Assembly: GCA_902786245.1 (NCBI GenBank)
Contig: CADABS010000030.1
Coordinates: 1-35,770, forward strand
Reading direction: 5' to 3'
DNA: 35,770 nucleotides
Source: an uncultured Erysipelotrichaceae bacterium
Lineage (GTDB): Bacteria > Bacillota_I > Bacilli_A > Erysipelotrichales > Erysipelotrichaceae
A program made the position numbers and the translations under genes. Positions 21,898 to 30,641 of this stretch are shown piece by piece. The stretch's first letter is position 1. Each line of letters begins with the position of its first letter. The notes under the pieces were generated by a model, which had not been told where the DNA came from, ran no database searches, and saw nothing but the letters and a program-made list of their open reading frames with translations.

Positions 21898-23185
21898 TAT
21901 GATCATTTATCAGATCTATCCGCTGGGTCTGTGCGGAGCGCCGTTCAGAAATGACGGAAAGCAGGTTTCAAGGATCCTGCGCATCCTTGAATGGATACCG
22001 CATCTGAAACAGCTCGGTGTCAACGCCATCCTGTTCAATCCGGTTTTCGAAAGCAGCACCCATGGCTATGATACACGCGATTATACACAGATTGACTGCC
22101 GTCTGGGTTCGAACGAAGACTTTCAGCAGGTCTGCGATGCCCTGCATGAAGCAGGATTCCGGATCATTCTCGATGTCGTTTTCAACCATACCGGCAGGGA
22201 TTTCGGACCGTTCCGGGATGTATGCAGAAACAGAGAAAACAGCCGTTACCGTGACTGGTTCTATATTGATTTTGATGACTGCAGCAGACGGGACGGCTTT
22301 TCGTATGCCGACTGGGACGGCCATCAGGAACTGGTCAAGCTGAATCTGCAGAATCCGGAAGTCAGAAGATATCTGCTGGAACGGGCGGATCAGTGGATCG
22401 GGGAATTCGATATCGACGGATTCCGTCTCGATACCGCCGCCATTCTGGACAGAGACTTCCTGTACCTTCTGTGCAGCCATATACGCGCCTATGCGCCGGA
22501 TTTCTTTTTCCTCGGTGAAATGACCGGCGGAGATTACCGGGAACTGCTGGCGGAAGGACTGCTGAACAGCATCACGGATTATGAGCTGAAAGAAGCACTG
22601 GTCCATGCGTTCCGCACCGAAGATCTGCGGTGCATCGCGGATCTTCTGCATGATCAGATCCGCAGGGGTCTGCCTATTCAAAACCTTCTGACATTTGCGG
22701 ACAACCATGATACGGACCGGTTTGCCAGCATCATCAGAGATGAAAAGAATCTTTCCTGTGTATATGCGCTTCTGACAGCGCTGACGGGCATACCGTGCAT
22801 ATACTACGGCAGCGAATGGGCAGCCGAAGGGAAAAAAACACCGTATTCCGACCGGAAGGTGCGGCCGGAGTTCAAACATCCCCGTTTCTCACAGCTTACC
22901 GGTGACATCGCCGCGATGTTCCGCATGCGCAGCACCTACAGCATCTTCCGGGAAGGCGATTTCCATCTGCTGTATATCTCGGAAAAGCAGATAGCATTCC
23001 GCAGACGCAGTCACAGAGGACAGCTGACATTCGCCATGAATCTCTCCGGCAGTCCGGCGGAACTCAAGGCAGACCCGGAAGTCGGTCAGGGGCTGGATCT
23101 GATCAGCCGGAAGACGGTCCGGTTCAGCGGCTCCATGCATGTACCGGCACACAGCGCCTGTTTCTGGTACAGCGACTGGATCTGA
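21890..23185 (+). CDS. GH13 alpha-amylase-family glycosidase
   Basis: 431 residues. The four GH13 regions are clear: ILDVVFNHTG, DGFRLDTAA (nucleophile D), FFLGEMTGG (acid/base E) and FADNHDTDR. There is no signal peptide and no carbohydrate-binding or N-terminal domain, so it is a short cytosolic enzyme, perhaps acting on maltodextrins or cyclodextrins as in the neopullulanase-like group. A small C-terminal beta domain ends the protein. The start ATG lies inside the end of nudC (8-base overlap), so it should be translated from the same mRNA. Specificity cannot be read reliably. Confidence 0.88.
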   Translation: MNDMIIYQIYPLGLCGAPFRNDGKQVSRILRILEWIPHLKQLGVNAILFNPVFESSTHGYDTRDYTQIDCRLGSNEDFQQVCDALHEAGFRIILDVVFNHTGRDFGPFRDVCRNRENSRYRDWFYIDFDDCSRRDGFSYADWDGHQELVKLNLQNPEVRRYLLERADQWIGEFDIDGFRLDTAAILDRDFLYLLCSHIRAYAPDFFFLGEMTGGDYRELLAEGLLNSITDYELKEALVHAFRTEDLRCIADLLHDQIRRGLPIQNLLTFADNHDTDRFASIIRDEKNLSCVYALLTALTGIPCIYYGSEWAAEGKKTPYSDRKVRPEFKHPRFSQLTGDIAAMFRMRSTYSIFREGDFHLLYISEKQIAFRRRSHRGQLTFAMNLSGSPAELKADPEVGQGLDLISRKTVRFSGSMHVPAHSACFWYSDWI

Positions 23186-23186
23186 A

Positions 23187-23212
23187 TAAAAAAGGAAACA
23201 CATCGGTTTCCT
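23187..23212 (-). terminator. Terminator of the comF-secA-prfB-rluA unit
   Basis: On the minus strand AGGAAACCG...GTTTCCT (7-bp stem, 6-base loop) with TTTTTTATT after it. The stem overlaps the stop codon of the pseudouridine synthase by one base. Confidence 0.8.
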
Positions 23213-24081
23213 CATTGCAGGAGTCTGCGCATTTCTTCCGGCATTTCCTGCTCAATATGTATTTCTTCACCGCTGAAGGGCTGACGCAGACGGATCTCTG
23301 CGCAGTGCAGTGCCGGCCGGTGCAGCAGTTCCATATTCCCGCCGTACAGTCTGTCCCCTTCCAGGGGATGGCCGGCATGGGCCATGCCTGCCCGGATCTG
23401 ATGGGTCCTTCCGGTCCGGATGGATATTCTCAGCAGACTGCGTCCGGCTGTTTCTTCAATCACTTCATAATCGGTTATGCACAGCTGGCCGCTGCGGGAA
23501 ATCTGTCTGTCCCTCCGGCCTGCTTTTTTCTGAATGCGGTACTCCATCGTACCCTGTTTCTTTTCAAAGATGCCTGCGGCCACTGCCAGATACTGCTTAT
23601 GCAGAAGATCTTCATCGCGCTGTCTCGACAGCCTTGCGGCAGCGATCTGCGATTTGGCATACACCATGATCCCCGATACATCCTTGTCAAGACGTCCGAC
23701 TGCCCGGATGGTAAATCTGCCGCCGTAGTAATTCTGCAGCAGCGTACCCATGTCATCATCGAGATGTTCATGGCTGGGATGGCACGGCATGCCGGCCGGT
23801 TTGTTTACGATGACGAGATCTTCATCTTCGTACAGGATATCCGGCTTTCCGCCGATTCTGACCGCATGTGCTTCATCGTGCTGGGAGAAGACAAGATCAA
23901 TCCTGTCTCCTTCGTGCAGGATCTGCGTTACCCGGCATGTTTCTCCGTTGCATAAGATACCGCCGGTGAATTTCAGTCTTGAGATTTCCCGCCGGGAAAG
24001 ACCGGTGAAATCAGACAAGACGGTCTTAACCATAAGACCGTCCTGTTCTCTGCCGATCATAAAACTGACCGTTCTGTTCAT
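23212..24081 (-). CDS. RluA-family pseudouridine synthase
   Basis: 289 residues. An S4-like N-terminus (LSRREISRLKFTGGILCNG) precedes the catalytic domain with YEDEDLVIVNKPAGMPCHPS, VGRLDKDVSGIMVYAK (the RLDxxTSG motif with the catalytic aspartate), and ISIRTGRTHQIRAGMAHAGHPLEGDRLYG. Members isomerise uridine to pseudouridine in rRNA or tRNA; which site is modified cannot be told from sequence (RluD, RluC and RluA forms are similar). ATG 24081 overlaps the prfB stop as ATGA. Last gene of its operon, followed by a terminator. Confidence 0.9.
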   Translation of the reverse strand: MNRTVSFMIGREQDGLMVKTVLSDFTGLSRREISRLKFTGGILCNGETCRVTQILHEGDRIDLVFSQHDEAHAVRIGGKPDILYEDEDLVIVNKPAGMPCHPSHEHLDDDMGTLLQNYYGGRFTIRAVGRLDKDVSGIMVYAKSQIAAARLSRQRDEDLLHKQYLAVAAGIFEKKQGTMEYRIQKKAGRRDRQISRSGQLCITDYEVIEETAGRSLLRISIRTGRTHQIRAGMAHAGHPLEGDRLYGGNMELLHRPALHCAEIRLRQPFSGEEIHIEQEMPEEMRRLLQ

Positions 24082-25194
24082 GACTGTTTGTCGCTCTTGA
24101 TCTGCGACCGCAGATAGCTGTCGATAAAGCCGTCCAGGTCGCCGTCCATGACTGCCTGGATGTTTCCGACTTCATAGCCTGTCCGCAGATCTTTGACCAT
24201 CGTATACGGATGGAAAACGTAGGAACGGATCTGTGATCCCCATTCATTGGCTTTGACTTCGCCGCGGACCGCTGCCGCTCTTTCTTCGTTTTCCTTGATC
24301 CGCAGCTGCAGCAGTTTGCTCTTCAGCATATTCAGACATGCTTCACGGTTCTGCAGCTGTGAACGCTGGGTCTGGCAGAATACAACGATGCCGGTCGGCT
24401 TGTGCGTCATGCGCACCGCAGAGTCGGTTTTGTTGATATGCTGGCCGCCTGCACCGGATGAACGCATCGTAATGACATCCAGATCCTTTTCATCGATTTC
24501 GATTTCCGCGTCGTCTTCAAACTGCGGCATGACTTCCACCGACGCAAAACTTGTATGGCGGCGGGCATTGGAGTCAAACGGCGAAATGCGGACGAGACGG
24601 TGGATGCCGTGCTCCGCTTTCAGATAGCCGTAAACCATCGGACCTTCGATCAGTACCGAGCAGGACTTCATGCCGGCTTCTTCACCTTCCTGATAGTCCA
24701 TCAGGGTGATCTTGAATCCCCGGCGTTCCGCCCAGCGCATATACATGCGGTACAGCATGCTGGCCCAGTCCATCGCCTCCGTGCCGCCGGCACCGGGATG
24801 GATTTCCAGAATTGCGTTGTGGTTGTCATATTCGCCGGACAGCAGCACCTGAATCTCAAACGCATCAAATTTCTTCATCGTCTCCTCAAATTCTTCACTG
24901 ACAAGTTCATTCATGTCAGGATCGAATGAGGAAGACAGCTCTGTCAGCCCTTCGTTCAGTTCACCCAGAGCTGCGTCAAGGGCTTCGTGTGTCGATACCA
25001 GTTCTTTCAGCTGGTTTGTTTCCCGGATGATCCGCTGGGCTTTTTTCTGGTCGCTCCAGAAATCCTCCGCGTTCATCAGCTCATTATTCTCTTCTATCTT
25101 CTTACGTTTAGACGCGAGGTCAAAGAGAGTAGCCAAGCGACTCCAATTTGGCCTGGCTGCGAGCTACGCTCTGTTTCATTTCATACAGTTCCAT
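24078..25194 (-). CDS. prfB: Peptide chain release factor 2, with programmed +1 frameshift
   Basis: ATG 25194 (GGAGGAATAAAA before it) opens a 24-codon frame that ends at an in-frame TGA (25122-25120). Skipping one base, T at 25122, at CTTTGAC lets the ribosome continue in the +1 frame: CTT then GAC CTC GCG, giving 371 residues. This is the classic autoregulatory site: scarce RF2 slows termination and raises frameshifting. The SPFDSNARRH segment (codon-recognition SPF) and SSGAGGQHINKTDS (GGQ) confirm RF2. The usual AGGGGG stimulator just before the CTT is missing; only a GGAG 13 bases upstream is seen. It starts 2 bases after secA, a conserved Bacillota pairing. Confidence 0.95.
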
Positions 25195-25196
25195 TT

Positions 25197-27551
25197 TTAT
25201 TCCTCCTGATTTGCCGGCATGACCCGTATGTTCATGCAGTATGCAACGATTTCCTGCGAAATCGTGCGCATCATTTCTTCAAACAGTTCAAATCCTTCCT
25301 GCACATAGGCCTGAAGCGGATTATGCGACGCATAGCTGCGCAGACCGATGCCGCTGCGGAGCTTGTCCATCATGTCGATATGATTGGACCATGCCCGGTC
25401 GAACATGCGGAGCGCTGCTTCCTTTTCCATCGGGATGACCTTTGCCTTGACCGGTGCGATCTTGTTTTCGTATGCCTCCCAGGCTTTGTTTACGCAGAGA
25501 TCGACCATATCCTCACGGCTCTTTCCGTTCAGATCCGAAGCCGAAACCAGATTTCTGAATCCGATATCGTTGAGACCTTTAACAAGTCCTTCCGTATCCA
25601 CTTCCTGATTGCGCGATTCCATATTTGTATGGGATGCCGCCATATCCGAGATGACCCGCTTGAACATATCATGGATCACGACATGGACATCTTCATTTTC
25701 AAGGATGTAGTTTCTCTGTTCATACATCGTTTCTCTCTGCTGGCGCATGACATCGTCATACTGCAGCAGCTGCTTACGGGCATCGTAGTTGACGCCTTCG
25801 ACTCTGTGCTGAGCACTGGAAATCGACTTGGTAACGGTCTTGGATTCGATCGCGGTATCGCCCAGCGACGCAAACAGACTTTCCATTCTTTCCGAACCGA
25901 ACCGGACCATCAGATCGTCCTGTACGGATACATAGAATCTCGACATGCCCGGATCGCCCTGACGTCCTGCACGTCCGCGCAGCTGGTTGTCGATACGTCT
26001 GGATTCATGACGCTCGGAACCCAGAACGCACAGACCGCCGAGTTCACGCACGCCTTCACCCAGCTTGATATCGGTGCCTCGGCCGGCCATGTTGGTCGCG
26101 ATCGTAACTGCACCGCGTCTGCCGGCATTGGCAATGATCTCCGCTTCTCTTGCATGGTTCTTGGCATTGAGGACCTGATGGGGAATCTTGCGCTGATGGA
26201 GATACTTGGAAATCAGTTCCGATGTTTCGACCGCAATCGTACCGACCAGCACCGGCTGTCCCTTCTCATGCTTTTCAACGACTTCGTTGACCAGGGCATT
26301 GAACTTGGCTCCCTTTGTGCCGTATACGGCATCCGGGTAATCGATCCGCTTGACCGGTACATTGGTCGGGATCTCAAAGACATACATATTGTAGATTTCA
26401 AGGAATTCTTCTTCCTCTGTCTTTGCCGTACCGGTCATGCCGGCCAGCTTGTTGTAAAGACGGAAGAAATTCTGGTAGGTGATCGTTGCCAGTGTTGTTG
26501 TTTCCTGTTTGATGGAAATGCCTTCCTTGGCTTCGACCGCCTGATGGAGACCGTCGGACCACTGTCTTCCCTTCATCAGACGTCCGGTGTTCGGGTCGAC
26601 GATGACGACTTCGTCATTTTCTTCATCGACGACATACTCGACATCGCGCGTCATGATGTAATTGGCCTTCAGAGCCTGATTGATATGATGAAGCAGCTGG
26701 GTATGCGACAGATCGTACAGGTTGTCTACCCGGAAGACACGCTCTGCTTTGGAAACACCCTGTTCCGTCAGCTGCACGCTTCTGGATTTGACATCGATCT
26801 CATAGTCTTCGTCTTCTTTCAGCTTGGAGACAAAACGGTTGGTCTGCAGATACAGATTCGCTGTCTGCTTCTGTCCGCCGGAAATAATCAGCGGGGTACG
26901 GGATTCATCGATCAGGATCGAGTCGACTTCGTCCACCAGAGCGAAGTTCAGCCCCCGCAGAACCCTGTCCTGGACTCTGGTGACCATGTTGTCACGCAGG
27001 TAGTCAAAACCGAGTTCGGAGTTTGTCGTATAGGTGATATCGCATGCATAGGCTGCACGCTTCTGCGCTTTCGACAGCTGGCGCAGATTCAGACCGACCG
27101 TCAGACCGAGCCAGCGGTGGATCTGTCCCATCCACTCCGAGTCACGCTGCGACAGGTATTCATTGACCGTAACAACATGCACGCCTTTACCTTCCAGAGC
27201 GTTGAGATATACCGCCATGACCGAAGTCAGGGTCTTGCCTTCACCGGTCTTCATTTCCGCAATATCGCCGCCCTGCATCACCGCTGCGCCCATCAGCTGC
27301 ACCGGATACGGGAACTCGCCGATAACTCTGCGGCAGGCTTCTCTTGCCGTCGCGAATGCTTCAACAAAGATATCGTCCAGCGTCGCACCGTTTGCCAGTT
27401 TTTCTTTCAGTTTCGGTGTCATCGCCTTCAGTTCGTCATCAGACATTTCTCTGTATTTCTTTTCAAGATCCAGCACCGGCTGAATCTTTTTTTCTATCTG
27501 TCTCAGTTTACGGCCGTCTTCATTGAAGATACGGGATAAAACATTTGCCAT
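25197..27551 (-). CDS. secA: Preprotein translocase ATPase SecA
   Basis: 784 residues from ATG 27551 (GAGGAGGTTAT before it). MKTGEGKT (100-107) is Walker A and LVDEVDSILIDESRTPL carries Walker B; IATNMAGRGTDIKLG and GRAGRQGDPG complete the helicase motifs. The protein pushes preproteins through SecYEG at the membrane. It ends at NIRVMPANQEE without the linker and CPCGSGK zinc tail of longer SecAs, a form seen in several Firmicutes and mollicute relatives. A promoter lies at 27588-27616, inside the end of comFC. Confidence 0.97.
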   Translation of the reverse strand: MANVLSRIFNEDGRKLRQIEKKIQPVLDLEKKYREMSDDELKAMTPKLKEKLANGATLDDIFVEAFATAREACRRVIGEFPYPVQLMGAAVMQGGDIAEMKTGEGKTLTSVMAVYLNALEGKGVHVVTVNEYLSQRDSEWMGQIHRWLGLTVGLNLRQLSKAQKRAAYACDITYTTNSELGFDYLRDNMVTRVQDRVLRGLNFALVDEVDSILIDESRTPLIISGGQKQTANLYLQTNRFVSKLKEDEDYEIDVKSRSVQLTEQGVSKAERVFRVDNLYDLSHTQLLHHINQALKANYIMTRDVEYVVDEENDEVVIVDPNTGRLMKGRQWSDGLHQAVEAKEGISIKQETTTLATITYQNFFRLYNKLAGMTGTAKTEEEEFLEIYNMYVFEIPTNVPVKRIDYPDAVYGTKGAKFNALVNEVVEKHEKGQPVLVGTIAVETSELISKYLHQRKIPHQVLNAKNHAREAEIIANAGRRGAVTIATNMAGRGTDIKLGEGVRELGGLCVLGSERHESRRIDNQLRGRAGRQGDPGMSRFYVSVQDDLMVRFGSERMESLFASLGDTAIESKTVTKSISSAQHRVEGVNYDARKQLLQYDDVMRQQRETMYEQRNYILENEDVHVVIHDMFKRVISDMAASHTNMESRNQEVDTEGLVKGLNDIGFRNLVSASDLNGKSREDMVDLCVNKAWEAYENKIAPVKAKVIPMEKEAALRMFDRAWSNHIDMMDKLRSGIGLRSYASHNPLQAYVQEGFELFEEMMRTISQEIVAYCMNIRVMPANQEE

Positions 27552-27587
27552 ATAACCTCCTCGACCATTCCATTAAAATGCCATCAT

Positions 27588-27616
27588 ATTATAGCGGTTT
27601 ACCTTTTAAATAGCAA
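27588..27616 (-). promoter_or_regulatory. secA promoter
   Basis: TTGCTA (27616-27611), 17-base spacer and TATAAT (27593-27588) on the minus strand. The -35 box lies within the comFC coding end. Confidence 0.65.
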
Positions 27617-28234
27617 CGAAACACGGTTCTTCCGCACCCATCTGTAATTCACGGATACGGCATAGATGCGGATCTGTATATTTCTGCCTTCCAGACAGCG
27701 CAGAGCACCGAGTATTGTCGATCCGGTCGTGACCGTATCATCGAACAGAACGATCTTCTCAGGCAGCACCGCATCTTCTTTCAGCCGGATCGCATCCGCC
27801 ATTTTCAGACGCCCAGCCCGGTCCTGTTTTTTCTGTTCGCCGGCTGCGGTTTTCTCAAAAGCATCCAGCACCGGCAGCCCGGTACATGCCAGCATTCCCC
27901 GCAGATGATGAAAGCCGCGCTGTTTCTGCCGTTCCGGTGTACTGGGCATGGGAATCATTGTCCAGCCCCTGTACATCCGTTTCACCCTGTTTTTCTCCTC
28001 CGTCAGAAAGACATCCGCCAGGGCTTCATCGCAGCATTCTTTGTACTGGATCAGACAGGCGGAAAAGGCTTCATTGTACAGATAGGACGCATATACAGGA
28101 ACACCGTGAAAGCGGAACCGCCAGCGGATCTTTTCCCATTGCGACCGGCAGGAAGAACAGAGCGGATCTTCGCCGATCAGGATATCCGTCAGACTGCCTT
28201 CCATCAGATCTTTTCCGCACATCAGACAGCGCAT
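27599..28234 (-). CDS. comFC: ComFC: phosphoribosyltransferase-like competence protein
   Basis: 211 residues from ATG 28234 (GGAGGAGGCAAACCG before it), overlapping the comFA stop by 13 bases. CLMC and CSSC (residues 3-6 and about 26-29) form a zinc finger, and the PRPP-binding loop IVLFDDTVTTGST lies near 165, as in ComF-family proteins. ComFC works with ComFA in DNA uptake during natural transformation, beside the inner membrane. The RQKQRGFHHL segment is another family hallmark. Located between comFA and secA. Confidence 0.92.
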   Translation of the reverse strand: MRCLMCGKDLMEGSLTDILIGEDPLCSSCRSQWEKIRWRFRFHGVPVYASYLYNEAFSACLIQYKECCDEALADVFLTEEKNRVKRMYRGWTMIPMPSTPERQKQRGFHHLRGMLACTGLPVLDAFEKTAAGEQKKQDRAGRLKMADAIRLKEDAVLPEKIVLFDDTVTTGSTILGALRCLEGRNIQIRIYAVSVNYRWVRKNRVSLLFKR

Positions 28235-29367
28235 CGGTTTGCCTCCTCCAGCTGCCTGCGGCATTTTTCCGCAAGGCTGCTTTTTGTCCGGCACAGAAAC
28301 AGTACATCCCCGTCCGGCTTCTGAAAGGATCTTCCTGCCCGGCCGGCAATCTGGATCAGCGATGCCTCATCGAAGACGGCATGGTCCGCATTGTATACCG
28401 CCACATCCGTGCCGCTGACCGTGACACCCCGCTCAAGAATGCTGGTACAGACGATCAGTCCGTTTCCGCAGCTGCGGAAGCGTTCAATCACTTCGTCCCT
28501 GTTTTCTGTCCGGCTTGTACAGATCATGCATTTATCAAACAGACAGAGAAACCTGCCGAGTCCTTCCGCTGCGGCAATTGTCGGAACGAAGACCATCCGG
28601 GGATGATCTCTGTGCTGTCTGGTCCAGCGGACCAGCCGGATCAGAAGAAACAGATGGAAACCGGTATGAATCTGCGGCACCGGCAGCGGATGCCCGTGCG
28701 GTCTTCTGTTCAGTACCAGTTCCGTAATGATTCCCTTTTCTTTCATATCCTTCAGTTCCGCGTCCGGTGTAGCCGTCAGATAGATCCTGTGTCCCCGGCA
28801 GGCCGATGCCGCAATCCCATGGAGTACGGCATTGTCTTTGTAGGGAAAGGCATCCGGCTCATCGAGGATCAGCAGATCGAACGCCTGATAATACCTGTAG
28901 AGCTGATGGGTCGTGCAGATGATCAGATCGCCGTCTGTTTCGGCTGTATGGCCGCCGCATACGGCAATGACCCTGGCATGCGGAAAATACTGTGCCAGAC
29001 GTTCCCGCAGTTCCAGTACGACCTGCCTTCTCGGGATGGCAAAGCATACTTTCTTCCGTTCCTTCAGCGCTTCCGCAATACTCTGCACAACAATTTCTGT
29101 CTTGCCGGCTCCGCAGGCACAGTGCAGCAGGATGTCACCGCTCTTGACATACTGCGCACACGCGGATGCGATCCGTGCCTGTGCCTGCGTCAGAGGATAC
29201 TGCAGAATATATTCTTCGCTCCCGGCCGGTATTTCTTTCAGCGATACCGCTTCTTTTTCTTCTTCGATCAGTGCTCTGCCGAACGATATGCATCTGCGGC
29301 AGTACCATCCCCTGCTTCCGTGATAAAAGTATTCCTGATCCGTATTCATACATCTTGGACACTGCAT
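28222..29367 (-). CDS. comFA: ComFA: DEAD/DEAH-box DNA translocase of competence
   Basis: 381 residues. An N-terminal four-cysteine zinc site (C3, C6, C23, C26: CPRC...CRRC) precedes the helicase core with CACGAGKTE (83-91, Walker A), LLILDEPDAF (DEAD-like), LTATP and the C-terminal domain with QIAGRAGR. ComFA uses ATP to pull single-stranded DNA through ComEC. The start MQCPRC is the first ATG before the zinc finger; the 30 codons of open frame upstream look non-coding. Its ribosome binding site GAGAGG lies in the 3' arm of a 9-bp hairpin. ComFC follows with a 13-base overlap. Confidence 0.92.
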   Translation of the reverse strand: MQCPRCMNTDQEYFYHGSRGWYCRRCISFGRALIEEEKEAVSLKEIPAGSEEYILQYPLTQAQARIASACAQYVKSGDILLHCACGAGKTEIVVQSIAEALKERKKVCFAIPRRQVVLELRERLAQYFPHARVIAVCGGHTAETDGDLIICTTHQLYRYYQAFDLLILDEPDAFPYKDNAVLHGIAASACRGHRIYLTATPDAELKDMKEKGIITELVLNRRPHGHPLPVPQIHTGFHLFLLIRLVRWTRQHRDHPRMVFVPTIAAAEGLGRFLCLFDKCMICTSRTENRDEVIERFRSCGNGLIVCTSILERGVTVSGTDVAVYNADHAVFDEASLIQIAGRAGRSFQKPDGDVLFLCRTKSSLAEKCRRQLEEANRCAV

Positions 29368-29403
29368 AATAAAACCTCTCTGCTGTATATATACGCAGAG
29401 AGG
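29368..29403 (-). promoter_or_regulatory. Hairpin enclosing the comFA ribosome binding site, terminator-like
   Basis: On the minus strand CCTCTCTGC (29403-29395), an 11-base loop and GCAGAGAGG (29383-29375) make a perfect 9-bp stem followed by TTTTATT, then ATG at 29367. It could terminate the YdcF transcript and also hide the comFA ribosome binding site (GAGAGG). Confidence 0.65.
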
Positions 29404-29410
29404 CAGGAAA

Positions 29411-30628
29411 TTACGGCTGCATAAAATTGAAATAAAATGACAGTGCCGCAGCGGCAATATTCACGAGTATCATTCCGCTCAGGATCAGGATCTGCTTGCC
29501 CCGGTGTTCTGTCAGCAGCCCGATAAACTCCCGCACCGCCGCATTCGGCCAGAAATACCATTTCGTATCCGCACCGATGCCCTGTGCTTTCAGTTTGACA
29601 TAGCGGGCCATCAGACCGCTGCGGAATACATGATACCTGCTTGTCGAGAAGATGACTTTCGCACTGGGACCGGCCGCATCGATGAGTTCTTTTGCATTGC
29701 GCATGTTTTCATATGTATTGGTGGACTGATCTTCCATCAGAATATCTTCTTCCGGCACACCCTGTTCCAGAAGCCAGTTCTTCATCGAAAGACTTTCGGA
29801 AATCGCCTCATCCGGACCCTGTCCGCCCGACGTGATGAATTTCGGATGTTTTCCGGTTTCGGCAATCTGTTCATTGTAAAACCGCAGAGCCCTTTCGATC
29901 CTTCCCCGCAGCAGCGGTGTCGGCGTTCCGTCCGGACGCAGTCCGCAGCCGAGTACGATGATATAATCCTTGTCTTTATCCGGTTCGAAAAACGCTGTGC
30001 GGATATTCGCATAGACCGTCCCTATCAGCATAAACAGATAATAGATAAATACCGATTCGAACAGTGCAAACAGCACATCATGGATCAGCCCGCCGATCTC
30101 GGATCCGGCGTAATTGGACAGCTGCTGTCCCCAGATGCCGGCCAGGATCAGGAGGGAAAGAATGATTCCGAGCAGATTGACAAACCCTTTTCCTTCATAG
30201 CGGATCAGAAAGATATTCGAAATGATCAGCGCCGCGGAGAAAACGACCAGAAACGGTGTCGTCACCCATGCATACAGCATGCTCAGGCTGTGAATTTCCT
30301 CAAACAGATGAAACGAAGCCGACTGATCCGGCGCAAATACATACAGGAGATGAAAGAACGTCCCGACCGTCAGAAACGCAGTAAACGCCGCATAGTAGAT
30401 CGTATTGTAGGAATACGGATTGTACTCCAGCTGCTTCCGCAATGCGTCCGTCAGGAATACGATGCTCAGGACCAGTGCCAGCAGGATGACAAGATCGCTC
30501 AGAAGAATGCCATGGGGCAGATGAAGCAGGCTGATCACGCCGTACGTCAGAAAAGATGCAGTCCAGAGATACAGTATATTCCATACTTTCGGTTTGACAT
30601 CTCTTGTATCAAATCTGACTTTTTTCAT
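29411..30628 (-). CDS. Multi-spanning membrane protein with YdcF (DUF218) domain
   Basis: 405 residues from ATG 30628 (AAAGGACACGGAA before it). About seven hydrophobic segments fill residues 15-215 (for example ILYLWTASFLTYGVISLL, VFIYYLFMLIGTVYA). The soluble DUF218 domain follows (DYIIVLGCGLRPDGTPTPLLRGRIERAL, then ITSGGQGPDEAISES, MEDQSTNTYENMRNAKEL), and a last membrane segment (ILILSGMILVNIAAAALSF) sits at the C-terminus. Proteins of this type (SanA/ElyC/YdcF) are linked to envelope biogenesis and antibiotic resistance, with unknown biochemical activity. It lies 13 bases after the YjiH gene. Confidence 0.85.
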   Translation of the reverse strand: MKKVRFDTRDVKPKVWNILYLWTASFLTYGVISLLHLPHGILLSDLVILLALVLSIVFLTDALRKQLEYNPYSYNTIYYAAFTAFLTVGTFFHLLYVFAPDQSASFHLFEEIHSLSMLYAWVTTPFLVVFSAALIISNIFLIRYEGKGFVNLLGIILSLLILAGIWGQQLSNYAGSEIGGLIHDVLFALFESVFIYYLFMLIGTVYANIRTAFFEPDKDKDYIIVLGCGLRPDGTPTPLLRGRIERALRFYNEQIAETGKHPKFITSGGQGPDEAISESLSMKNWLLEQGVPEEDILMEDQSTNTYENMRNAKELIDAAGPSAKVIFSTSRYHVFRSGLMARYVKLKAQGIGADTKWYFWPNAAVREFIGLLTEHRGKQILILSGMILVNIAAAALSFYFNFMQP

Positions 30629-30641
30629 TTCCGTGTCCTTT

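Noticed and set aside
24987-27539. 850-codon plus-strand frame opposite secA
   Set aside because: It mirrors secA exactly and has no start signal or recognisable domain; it is an artefact of the low stop density opposite a codon-biased gene.
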